DNA of 6,582 bases from Bacteroidota bacterium (GCA_021793535.1 JAJYSO010000099.1:1-6582), one strand, 5' to 3'; positions 1 to 6,582 are shown, counted from the stretch's first letter. Numbers and translations are program-made. Notes: generated by a model not told the origin, from the letters alone.

Positions 1-1
1 T

Positions 2-3000
2 ATTCTTGTGTTGTCCTCTCTGGTTTTATCCATGGGAATCTACGCGCAATCTTCTGCAATATACACCTCTGAATATGGAAAGTTCCAACATGGGGTTCAC
101 CTTTATTTAAAGAATCAATACAGTGCGGCACAGCAAATTTTTCAGCGCCTGAACCAAGAGACGGAACGCCAGGATCTGAAGGAAGAAACGGCTTATTACG
201 ATGCCCTGTCTGCTGCTTTTTCTCGGCAACCGGATGCCGAGGCCCGGCTGGTGGCTTTTGCCAAGGATTATCCAGAAAGTCCCCGACGAAACTCCGTTTA
301 TACCCAAACGGCGGATTATTACTTTCAAAATAAGGAATTTGACCAGGCTGCCGAATGGTATGAAAAAGTGAATGTGGAGGAATTGTCTTTGAGTGAACGG
401 GAAAACTTTTACTTCAACCAGGGCTACATTGCCTTTAAAGACAAAGATCGTCAAAAAGCCGAATCCTTTTTTAACAAGGTTTCCGACAGCCCAAAATACC
501 GATCACAGGCCAATTATTACTTGGGCTTTCTGGCCTATGAAGGAGAGGATTATCAGGCGGCCAATGAACTCTTTGAAGGGGTGGATGAGCAGGAGAAAGT
601 GAGTAAGAATGTCTCTTACTTTCAAAGCGACATGAGCTTTAAGTCGGGGGATTTTGAAAAGGCCATTACCCAAGCTAAGGCGCAACTTTCACGTTCCAAC
701 CGTGTGGAGCAATCGGAACTTAACAAAATTATAGGGGAAAGTTATTTTAATTTGGAAAACTATAAGGAAGCCATTCCTTATCTTGAAAAGTACGAGGGGA
801 AGAACGGACGCTGGAGCAATACCGATTATTATCAATTGGGCTATGCCTATTATCAGCAGAAAGATTATGAGAAGGCAATTTCTCAGTTCAATAAAATCAT
901 TGATGGGAAAGACGATGTTGCGCAGAACGCTTACTATCATTTAGCCGAAAGTTACATCCAACTTGGTCAGAAGCAACAGGCTTTAAATGCCTTTAAGAAC
1001 GCCTCTGAAATGTCCTACAATAATGAAATACGCGAGGATGCGGCATTAAATTATGCCAAACTGAGCTATGATATTGGGAACAACTATAAAAGCGTCCCCG
1101 AAGTGCTGACAGAATTTTTAGAAAACTATCCACATTCTCCGGCTAAGGAAGAAATTCAGGAACTTTTGGTGAATTCCTATGTGACTTCTAAGAATTATGA
1201 AAAGGCTATGGAGCTGTTGGAAGACAACCCTTCCTTTGCCGATCAAGAGGTCTACCAGAAGGTGGCTTTTTATCGAGGATTGGAGCTGTATAACGAAGAA
1301 AAATATACTGCTGCTCAATCCTTGTTTGAACAGTCCATACATACCCAAAGGGATCGTGGTTATGTGGCCAGGGCAACCTACTGGAAAGCGGAAAGCGCAT
1401 ATAACCTCGAGGATTATCAAGAGGCACTTATAGGTTATCAGGCTTTTAAAGGCATGAGTGCAGCCCAGCAGACCCCCGAATTTAAAGATATTGACTACAA
1501 CATGGGGTATGCTTATTTCAATCAACAAAAATATGATGGGGCCATTCGTCATTTTAAAGCGGCTTTGGACACCGGTAGATTGTCTGCAAAAGAAAAAAAC
1601 GATGCCTATCTGCGCTTAGGAGACGGTTATTTTGCCAATAGGGATTATTGGAAGGCTATGGAAGAATACAATAAGGCAATTGCGCAACAGGGTCAAAGTA
1701 ATGATTATGCGTATTTCCAAAAAGCGATCAGCTACGGATTTGTGGATCGGAATACACAAAAGATAGAAGACCTAAACGCCTTTGTCAACAAATTTTCCCA
1801 ATCGGTGTATTACGATGATGCCCTGTATGAATTGGCCAACACCTACGTCTCGGAAAATCAAAATCAAAAAGCAATTCAAACCTATGACAAGATTGTCCAT
1901 GAATTGCCCAACAGTCGATATGTCTCTCGGGCCCTTTTGCGTGAAGGGTTAATCTATTACAATGACAACGACAACGATAAAGCTTTGGAAATTTTCAAGA
2001 CCTTGGCCGCTAAATTTCCCAATACGGACGAAGCGAGACAAGCGGTGAGCTCTGCCCGAAACATCTATGTGGACATGGGACAAACCGATGCTTATGCGCA
2101 GTGGGTGAAGACGTTGGACTTTGTAAGTGTGTCCGATGCGGATATTGATAATGCGGCCTACGAATCTGCGGAAAATCAATTTATCAACAACAATGATCAG
2201 GCAGCCATTGCGGCCTTTGAAAAGTACCTCGATAAATTCCCTTCCGGACTGCAAGCCTTAGAGGCACACTTCAACTTGGCACAGTTGCTGTACAGGAAAG
2301 GGGATCTTGATGGAGCCCTTCCTCATTATCAATACATCAACACGCAGCCTAAAAGCGATTACACCGAAAAAACCTTGGAGCGGTTGAGCCGTATTTATTT
2401 AGAAAAGGGAGAGGAGGATCAGGCGATTCCCGTTTTGGAAGAGTTGGAGGCTACAGCAAAAAGGAGAGAAAATATCACGTTTGCTCAATCCAATTTGATG
2501 AAAGCCTATTACGAGCAGAGCGATTATCAAAAAACATTGGGCTATGCTGATAAGGTTTTGGCCGATGATAAGGCAGAGGCCCGGGCGAGAGCCGACGCAC
2601 AACTCTTTATTGCACGCTCTTCGATGCAGACCGGAGATGAAGCTCGAGCGGAAAAAGCTTATGCAGAAGTGGCTCAGGCTGCCCAAGGAAAACAGGCCGC
2701 TGAGGCACAGTATTACCAAGCCTATTTCGAGCGCAAATCCGGAAATTACAAGGCTTCAAACGAAGCGGTGCAAGTCTTGGCAAAGGAATATTCCGGTTAT
2801 AAGGAATTTAGCGTGCGAGGGCTGCTGTTGATGGGGAAGAATTTTTACGATCTTGGAGATGCTTATCAGGCTTCCTATATTCTACAAAACATCATTGACA
2901 ACTTTAAAGATTTTCCGGAGACGGTGGAAAAAGCAAAAGTTGAATTGAAACGCATCAAAGCAGAGGAATCGAAAACGAACTCCTCTCTTGATGACAAACA

Positions 3001-3004
3001 CTAA
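2..3004 (+). CDS. Exported tetratricopeptide-repeat (TPR) solenoid protein, 5'-partial
   Basis: About 1000 residues are visible. The frame is open to the left edge, and the first in-frame GTG (position 8) lies inside the hydrophobic core of a signal peptide (ILVLSSLVLSMGIYAQ), so the real start and the positively charged N-region are upstream of the window. Cleavage probably falls after the Ala before Gln. There is no lipobox Cys, so it is likely soluble and periplasmic. Almost all of the mature protein is made of roughly 26 TPR-like helical pairs. Clear examples, numbered from the GTG codon, lie near residues 274-300 (LGYAYYQQKDYEKAI), 497-521 (MGYAYFNQQKYDGAI), 605-635 and 938-966, followed by a charged tail. 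TPR solenoids bind other proteins and no catalytic domain is visible. The barrel gene 42 nt downstream is the obvious candidate partner. Gliding/secretion TPR proteins such as SprE/PorW are alternatives, but those are lipoproteins. The exact function is unknown. Confidence 0.93.
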   Translation: MLVLSSLVLSMGIYAQSSAIYTSEYGKFQHGVHLYLKNQYSAAQQIFQRLNQETERQDLKEETAYYDALSAAFSRQPDAEARLVAFAKDYPESPRRNSVYTQTADYYFQNKEFDQAAEWYEKVNVEELSLSERENFYFNQGYIAFKDKDRQKAESFFNKVSDSPKYRSQANYYLGFLAYEGEDYQAANELFEGVDEQEKVSKNVSYFQSDMSFKSGDFEKAITQAKAQLSRSNRVEQSELNKIIGESYFNLENYKEAIPYLEKYEGKNGRWSNTDYYQLGYAYYQQKDYEKAISQFNKIIDGKDDVAQNAYYHLAESYIQLGQKQQALNAFKNASEMSYNNEIREDAALNYAKLSYDIGNNYKSVPEVLTEFLENYPHSPAKEEIQELLVNSYVTSKNYEKAMELLEDNPSFADQEVYQKVAFYRGLELYNEEKYTAAQSLFEQSIHTQRDRGYVARATYWKAESAYNLEDYQEALIGYQAFKGMSAAQQTPEFKDIDYNMGYAYFNQQKYDGAIRHFKAALDTGRLSAKEKNDAYLRLGDGYFANRDYWKAMEEYNKAIAQQGQSNDYAYFQKAISYGFVDRNTQKIEDLNAFVNKFSQSVYYDDALYELANTYVSENQNQKAIQTYDKIVHELPNSRYVSRALLREGLIYYNDNDNDKALEIFKTLAAKFPNTDEARQAVSSARNIYVDMGQTDAYAQWVKTLDFVSVSDADIDNAAYESAENQFINNNDQAAIAAFEKYLDKFPSGLQALEAHFNLAQLLYRKGDLDGALPHYQYINTQPKSDYTEKTLERLSRIYLEKGEEDQAIPVLEELEATAKRRENITFAQSNLMKAYYEQSDYQKTLGYADKVLADDKAEARARADAQLFIARSSMQTGDEARAEKAYAEVAQAAQGKQAAEAQYYQAYFERKSGNYKASNEAVQVLAKEYSGYKEFSVRGLLLMGKNFYDLGDAYQASYILQNIIDNFKDFPETVEKAKVELKRIKAEESKTNSSLDDKH
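1961..1978 (+). repeat. Short in-frame 6-bp tandem repeat (Asn-Asp x3)
   Basis: Three imperfect copies of a 6-bp unit (aatgac, aacgac, aacgat) encode Asn-Asp three times at residues 652-657 of the TPR protein. They sit in the turn between the two helices of one TPR unit (before KALEIF). Copy-number change here would stay in frame. It is short and may be chance. Confidence 0.45.
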
Positions 3005-3030
3005 CTCTTTTTTCCAACACGACCACGATC

Positions 3031-3046
3031 ATTAAAAATAATTGCT
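3031..3046 (+). promoter_or_regulatory. A/T-rich translation leader of the barrel gene
   Basis: The bases before the ATG at 3047 read attaaaaataattgct, with no Shine-Dalgarno GGAGG-like run. A/T-rich leaders without SD are usual in Flavobacteriia. The placement supports the chosen start, which is followed at once by a complete signal peptide. Confidence 0.5.
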
Positions 3047-4777
3047 ATGCGCAACCTTATAAAAAGTACACTTTTTGGTCTCCTATTCATCAGTTCTACC
3101 GCTCTTTTCGCTCAGCGCGACACCACAAAGGCCGGAGCGATTGATACCCAAAAACTGATTGTTATTAAGCCTTACTCGCCCACGGTAAGTGATGCGGTAA
3201 AGCCGAAGCAAACCCCACAAAAGGAGGACGACGCCGTTTTGGAACGCAAGTCCATTTCCTATGATATTTTTTCCGTTCCGGTGGCTTCTACTTTTAAGCC
3301 CGAAAAAGGGAGGGCCACGGATTTGCAAAGTATAAGGGCTCCCGATCTCTACAATACCTATGTGGCTTTAGGGTTGGGGAATTATTTTAATGCGTTTGCA
3401 GAACTCTATAGCAGCATTGCTTTGAGTGATCATCAGAACATGACCTTGGGCTTGGAACACCATTCTTCCCAAGGCGGCATCAAGAACCTGCGCTATGACA
3501 AGCAGGATAAATTTTACGACACACAGGCTCATATTGGCTTTAATGCAGAAGAGGAGTATTTTTTCTGGAAGATTAATGTTGGCCTTCTTCATCAACTGTA
3601 CAATTGGTACGGCGCTTTTGATACGACCTTTCCGGTGGATCCAAGTCTAACCACCCGCAAGCCGAATCATACTTATACGGGAGCTTCTTTTGATGGAGAC
3701 CTTATTTTTAAGGATATCGTTTTTGACAAACTTTCCCTAAGCTACCGTCATTTCACAGATGATTTCAAAGGAGCTGAAGATCACCTTCGAGTAGCGCCTC
3801 GTCTGGTCTTCCCGGTAGCCGGTGAAAACATTAGTATTGATTTTTTTGGAGACTATCTAAGAGGAAGTTTTGGTCACGCACTGACCCATACCCAAGGGTA
3901 TAGCTGGCTCAGTGCAGGGATTCGCCCCAGTTACAATTACGATTATGGACCTTTTTCTTTTAACCTAGGAGCAGAGGCTGTTTATTTAAAGAACACCAAG
4001 AGCGAGAAGGACCAGTTTTATTTCTATCCAAAAGTTAAGGCGAGTTATGATGTGGCGGGAGATTACTTTAAGTTATATGCCGGAGCCGACGGTGAATTAA
4101 GCCAGAATACCTACTATGACTTTGTGCAAAAGAACCCCTACCTGGCTCCTGATTTGTGGGTAGGTCCGACCAATACGGAATACAACATTTATTTTGGAGG
4201 GAAAGGAAAACTGGCAGAAGGCTTGCATTACGATTTGAGAGGGAATTACCAGTCACAACGAAACCGACCGTTCTTTATGGCACATCCGGGAACACTTTCC
4301 CGCTCCGGATTGGATGATGAGGTTGAAAAATGGGACCGCTTTGATACCTTTACCGTGGGGTATGACAATGTGGAAACTTTTTCCATATATGGTGGATTGG
4401 ACTATAAATTTGCCAATGATTTCTCGATGGCCATCAAAGCGACCTATGCGGATTACAATATGCAGGATATGGAGAAACCGTGGAACCTTCCGGAGCTTCA
4501 AGCCTCTTTTACCACAGATTATATCATCTCGGATCACTGGTCGATTGGAGCGGATATTTTTTACGTAGGACAGCGGTATGATTTTCTGAATTATTTAACG
4601 GAACGTGTCAAATTAGATGCCTACTTTGACGCCAACTTTAGATTGAGCTATCAGGTGAACGATTACTTGGGTTTCTTTGCCAATGGCAGTAACCTATTCA
4701 ACGACAAATACGACTATTGGCACGGGTATGAAGTGCAAGGAACACAGTTCCTTATCGGCTTGGAAGTTCAATTCTAA
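3047..4777 (+). CDS. Outer-membrane beta-barrel protein, TonB-receptor-like barrel without plug
   Basis: The 576-residue product starts with a classic signal peptide: basic MRNLIK, a hydrophobic stretch to about residue 20, and cleavage after Ala22 in LFAQ. Residues about 24-100 form a Pro/Lys-rich periplasmic segment (IKPYSPTVSDAVKPKQTP near 40-57). From about residue 104 to the end the sequence is a run of alternating aromatic/polar strands with Gly/Asn/Asp turns, typical of an outer-membrane barrel. The last 28 residues (NLFNDKY..YWHGY..G..FLIGLEVQF) match the closing strands of TonB-dependent receptors, ending in the terminal Phe used in barrel assembly. Full TonB receptors are usually over 650 residues and carry a plug of about 120-150 residues. 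Neither a plug nor an evident TonB box is visible. Automated pipelines would probably label it 'TonB-dependent receptor'; 'plugless barrel' is safer. Substrate unknown. It lies between the exported TPR gene and the CYTH gene in a probable operon. Confidence 0.9.
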   Translation: MRNLIKSTLFGLLFISSTALFAQRDTTKAGAIDTQKLIVIKPYSPTVSDAVKPKQTPQKEDDAVLERKSISYDIFSVPVASTFKPEKGRATDLQSIRAPDLYNTYVALGLGNYFNAFAELYSSIALSDHQNMTLGLEHHSSQGGIKNLRYDKQDKFYDTQAHIGFNAEEEYFFWKINVGLLHQLYNWYGAFDTTFPVDPSLTTRKPNHTYTGASFDGDLIFKDIVFDKLSLSYRHFTDDFKGAEDHLRVAPRLVFPVAGENISIDFFGDYLRGSFGHALTHTQGYSWLSAGIRPSYNYDYGPFSFNLGAEAVYLKNTKSEKDQFYFYPKVKASYDVAGDYFKLYAGADGELSQNTYYDFVQKNPYLAPDLWVGPTNTEYNIYFGGKGKLAEGLHYDLRGNYQSQRNRPFFMAHPGTLSRSGLDDEVEKWDRFDTFTVGYDNVETFSIYGGLDYKFANDFSMAIKATYADYNMQDMEKPWNLPELQASFTTDYIISDHWSIGADIFYVGQRYDFLNYLTERVKLDAYFDANFRLSYQVNDYLGFFANGSNLFNDKYDYWHGYEVQGTQFLIGLEVQF

Positions 4778-4793
4778 ATTTAATTTTAAAAAG
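4778..4793 (+). promoter_or_regulatory. A/T-rich leader that fixes the CYTH gene start
   Basis: The whole 16-nt gap between the barrel stop and the CYTH ATG reads atttaattttaaaaag. It has no strong Shine-Dalgarno, only a purine-rich AAAAAG next to the start. It favours ATG 4794 over the in-frame ATG at 4677, which would overlap the barrel gene by about 100 nt. Confidence 0.5.
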
Positions 4794-5294
4794 ATGAATT
4801 ATACGGAAATTGAAAGAAAGTTTTTAGTCGTCAATCAGGACTTTAAGGCATTGGCTAAAGAGCAGTTCGTCATTAAACAAGGCTACTTGAACTCTACTGC
4901 CGAGCGCTGTGTGCGGGTACGTTTATACGGGACCAAAGGATTTATTACCGTTAAGGGGATCTCTTCCGAAAATGGCATGAGCCGTTTTGAGTGGGAAAAG
5001 GAGATTCCTTCTGAAGAGGCGGAAGTTTTACTGCAAATGTGTGAGCCGGGGATTATTGAAAAAACCCGTTTTATTGTGGATTATAAGCAGCATCGATTTG
5101 AGGTGGATGAGTTCACGGGGTTGAATGCCGGATTGGTCATGGCAGAAATAGAGCTTAAGAATGAGGAGGAGGAGTTCTTGAGCCCACCCTGGCTTGGGGA
5201 GGAAGTCACCGGAAATCAGAAGTATTACAATGCCAGCTTGAGCAAGTATCCCTATACCTTTTGGCAACGGGCATTTTTGTTCCCTGCCAATTAA
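4794..5294 (+). CDS. CYTH-domain triphosphate tunnel metalloenzyme, probable inorganic triphosphatase
   Basis: This 166-residue cytosolic protein is a single complete CYTH domain. The diagnostic ExExK motif is at residues 5-9 (EIERK). Other tunnel residues follow in the usual order: R41 and R43 (VRVR), K54 (TVKG), E66 and E68 (FEWEKE), K90 and R92 (EKTR), E103 and D105 (FEVDEF), and E118 and E120 (AEIEL), then a C-terminal helix region ending VTGNQKYYNASLSKYP. The family binds a triphosphate inside a beta tunnel with Mg or Mn. Single-domain bacterial members studied from Clostridium thermocellum and Nitrosomonas europaea act mainly on inorganic tripolyphosphate, so that is the best guess here. 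Class IV adenylate cyclase (CyaB) and thiamine triphosphatase share the fold and cannot be excluded by motif alone. The start at 4794 puts ExExK at the very N-terminus, as is normal for the family. The gene lies 16 nt after the barrel gene and 14 nt before the regulator. Confidence 0.93.
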   Translation: MNYTEIERKFLVVNQDFKALAKEQFVIKQGYLNSTAERCVRVRLYGTKGFITVKGISSENGMSRFEWEKEIPSEEAEVLLQMCEPGIIEKTRFIVDYKQHRFEVDEFTGLNAGLVMAEIELKNEEEEFLSPPWLGEEVTGNQKYYNASLSKYPYTFWQRAFLFPAN

Positions 5295-5308
5295 ATTAAA
5301 CAAGAAAA
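5295..5308 (+). promoter_or_regulatory. A-rich leader of the response-regulator gene
   Basis: The 14-nt gap reads attaaacaagaaaa directly before ATG 5309. Its only purine run is AAGAAAA, a weak A-rich leader as seen in Flavobacteriia. The gap is too short for a separate promoter, which supports co-transcription or promoter elements inside the CYTH gene. Confidence 0.5.
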
Positions 5309-6475
5309 ATGATCAGTTCCAGAATTCTCATTGTGGAAGATGAAGCCGCCATACGAAGGGTGCTCAAAAACATTTTAATGGAAGAGAGTGATGCCTATCA
5401 AGTCGATGAGGCAGAAGAAGGCCTTGAGGCTATGGAAAAGATCAAGGCGGTGGATTACGACCTGATCTTGTGTGATATTAAGATGCCTAAAATGGATGGT
5501 TTGGAGGTGCTCAATGCCACCATGAAAATTAAACCGGATGTTCCTGTGGTGATGATTTCTGGACACGGGGATTTGGAAACTGCGGTGGAATGCATGAAAA
5601 AGGGAGCCTTCGATTATATCGCAAAACCCCCGGATCTGAATCGGTTGTTAAATACCGTGCGTATCGCGCTGGACCGTAAGCAATTGGTGACTGAAAACAA
5701 ACGCTTAAAAAAGAAAGTCAGCCAGAAATACGAGATGATTGGCAAGTCTGAGGCTATGGAGCAAATCAAGGCTATCATCGATAAAGTGGCGCCGACGGAA
5801 GCCCGGGTGTTAATTACCGGGGAGAATGGAACGGGAAAGGAATTGGTCGCTCATCATTTGCACCAGAAAAGTGCCCGCTCCAAAGGGCCAATTATTGAAG
5901 TAAATTGTGCGGCAATTCCTCCTGAGCTCATCGAAAGTGAGCTCTTTGGACACGTCAAAGGGGCATTTACTTCTGCCAATAAAGATCATGTCGGAAAATT
6001 TGAGCATGCTGATGGAGGAACCATTTTCTTGGATGAAATTGGTGACATGAGCCTGTCGGCCCAGGCAAAAGTGTTGCGGGTGTTGCAGGAGAGCAAAATT
6101 GAGCGAGTAGGAAGCAATAAATCAAAGGTAGTGGACGTGCGGGTTATCGCAGCGACCAATAAGGATTTAAAAGCAGAAATCGAGAAGAAAAAGTTCAGAG
6201 AGGACCTTTACCATCGCTTGGCCGTTATTCTAATTCATGTTCCGAAGCTCAATAAACGAGAAGGCGACATTCCTTTACTCATCGAACACTTTAGCCAAAA
6301 AATAGCGGAGGAGCAGGGAGCGGCTCCCAAAAAATTTACAGCCGGAGCCATTAAAGCGCTTCAAAAGCAAGAGTGGCCTGGGAATATTCGGGAGCTGAGA
6401 AATGTGGTGGAACGCTTGTTTATCCTGGGGAAAAAAGAAATCGATGAGGCAGATGTCAAACAGTTCGTGGGCTGA
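5309..6475 (+). CDS. NtrC-type sigma-54 response regulator lacking the DNA-binding HTH
   Basis: The 388-residue product has two domains. Residues 5-120 are a receiver: acidic pocket E10/D11, phosphoacceptor D56 in LCDIKMPKMDG, S84 and K106. A charged helical linker (about 121-140) follows. Residues about 141-388 are the AAA+ sigma-54 activator core: Walker A GENGTGKE (171-178), sigma-54 contact loop GAFTSA (218-223; the consensus is GAFTGA), Walker B IFLDE (239-243), ATN sensor I (282-284), arginine-finger region FREDLYHRL (296-304) and sensor II WPGNIREL (356-363). The protein stops about 25 residues later. Full NtrC is about 470 residues and ends with a Fis-like HTH, which is absent. None of the three forward frames in the 107 nt after the stop shows an HTH, so a nearby frameshift is unlikely. 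The family hydrolyses ATP to open sigma-54 promoters when phosphorylated. I recall this short GAFTSA form as widespread in flavobacteria. No histidine kinase gene is visible. Confidence 0.95.
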   Translation: MISSRILIVEDEAAIRRVLKNILMEESDAYQVDEAEEGLEAMEKIKAVDYDLILCDIKMPKMDGLEVLNATMKIKPDVPVVMISGHGDLETAVECMKKGAFDYIAKPPDLNRLLNTVRIALDRKQLVTENKRLKKKVSQKYEMIGKSEAMEQIKAIIDKVAPTEARVLITGENGTGKELVAHHLHQKSARSKGPIIEVNCAAIPPELIESELFGHVKGAFTSANKDHVGKFEHADGGTIFLDEIGDMSLSAQAKVLRVLQESKIERVGSNKSKVVDVRVIAATNKDLKAEIEKKKFREDLYHRLAVILIHVPKLNKREGDIPLLIEHFSQKIAEEQGAAPKKFTAGAIKALQKQEWPGNIRELRNVVERLFILGKKEIDEADVKQFVG

Positions 6476-6582
6476 TTATTCTTTTTCTTGGAGGCTTTCG
6501 GGAACGTAACGTAAGAACCACATCGTCCCGCCGCCGGGTTGATCCCAAGTATGAAAGTTTTCAAACTTGTAGCGTTGGTAAA
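6476..6582 (-). CDS. C-terminal end of an unidentified protein, opposite strand, partial
   Basis: Read on the minus strand from the right edge, one frame gives 34 codons and then TAA (complement of 6476-6478). The peptide includes YQRYKFENFHTWDQPGGG followed by TMWFLRYVPESLQEKE. The Trp/Tyr/Phe-rich, Gly-turn composition and the charged tail ending just before the stop look like a genuine globular C-terminus. Other frames here are also open over this short distance, so the call rests on composition and on the neat abutment with the regulator's stop. I do not recognise the family, and the rest of the gene lies beyond the right edge. It is convergent with the four-gene unit and so belongs to a different transcript. 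Confidence 0.62.
   Translation of the reverse strand, partial: YQRYKFENFHTWDQPGGGTMWFLRYVPESLQEKE

Noticed and set aside
8..55. GTG at 8 or ATG at 32 as the true start of the TPR gene
   Set aside because: Both fall within or after the hydrophobic signal-peptide core and would remove its basic N-region. The open frame to the left edge shows the gene is cut by the window.
1118..1552. 144-codon minus-strand open frame inside the TPR gene (and similar shorter ones)
   Set aside because: Its codons mirror the TPR coding strand, it gives a hydrophobic sequence with no recognisable domain, and it is fully covered by a clear gene.
2..3004. Assignment of the TPR protein to the gliding/T9SS component SprE/PorW
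   Set aside because: Those are lipoproteins with a cysteine at the signal cleavage site. Here the site is YAQSSA with no Cys, and no other gliding or T9SS gene is adjacent.
4677..4793. In-frame upstream ATG that would extend the CYTH protein by 39 residues
   Set aside because: It lies inside the barrel gene, adds a low-complexity Ser/Thr/Lys stretch, and moves the ExExK motif away from the N-terminus where the family has it.
5256..5263. Possible Bacteroidota -7 element (TAnnTTTG) near the end of the CYTH gene
   Set aside because: The match is off by one base in spacing (TACCTTTTG) and no well-placed -33 TTTG lies upstream. It is inside coding sequence.
5263..5279. Possible sigma-54 (-24/-12) promoter before the response regulator
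   Set aside because: TGGCAA resembles a -24 element, but the correctly spaced -12 GC is absent (ATTTT instead).
6527..6538. GC-rich inverted repeat CCCG-N4-CGGG as a terminator
   Set aside because: The stem is only 4 bp, there is no adjacent T-run, and it encodes the Pro-Gly-Gly-Gly turn of the minus-strand protein.
6473..6582. A frameshift hiding a lost HTH after the regulator
   Set aside because: None of the three forward frames downstream reads as a Fis-like helix-turn-helix, and a convergent coding frame begins at the next base.

Overview
The window looks like chromosomal DNA from a member of the Bacteroidota, most likely a marine-type Flavobacteriia/Flavobacteriaceae. Supporting signs are signal peptides ending in the '(F/Y)AQ' pattern common in that phylum, starts preceded by A/T-rich leaders with no Shine-Dalgarno GGAGG, moderate GC with many Tyr/Phe/Lys/Asn/Asp residues, and an NtrC-type regulator of the short form I recall from flavobacteria. 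The lineage is inferred from sequence style, not from a search.

Layout: four genes run left to right with small gaps (42, 16 and 14 nt) and probably form one transcription unit whose promoter lies left of the window. They are (1) a very large exported TPR-solenoid protein, whose true start lies just outside the left edge; (2) a 576-residue outer-membrane beta-barrel whose last strands look like a TonB-dependent receptor but which has no plug domain; (3) a 166-residue CYTH/triphosphate tunnel metalloenzyme, probably an inorganic tripolyphosphatase; (4) a 388-residue sigma-54-type response regulator with REC and AAA+ domains, a GAFTSA loop in place of GAFTGA, and no C-terminal DNA-binding HTH. 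At the right edge, the C-terminal 34 codons of an opposite-strand gene end exactly at the base after the regulator's stop, so the two genes meet tail to tail with no spacer.

Working together: the first two products are both predicted to be exported, one a periplasmic protein-protein scaffold of about 26 helical repeats and the other an outer-membrane barrel, so they may form an envelope complex. The third and fourth products are cytosolic (phosphate chemistry and signalling). Their link to the envelope pair rests only on gene spacing. No RNA gene, mobile element, CRISPR array or convincing internal promoter or terminator was seen. No stretch longer than 42 bases lacks a gene.
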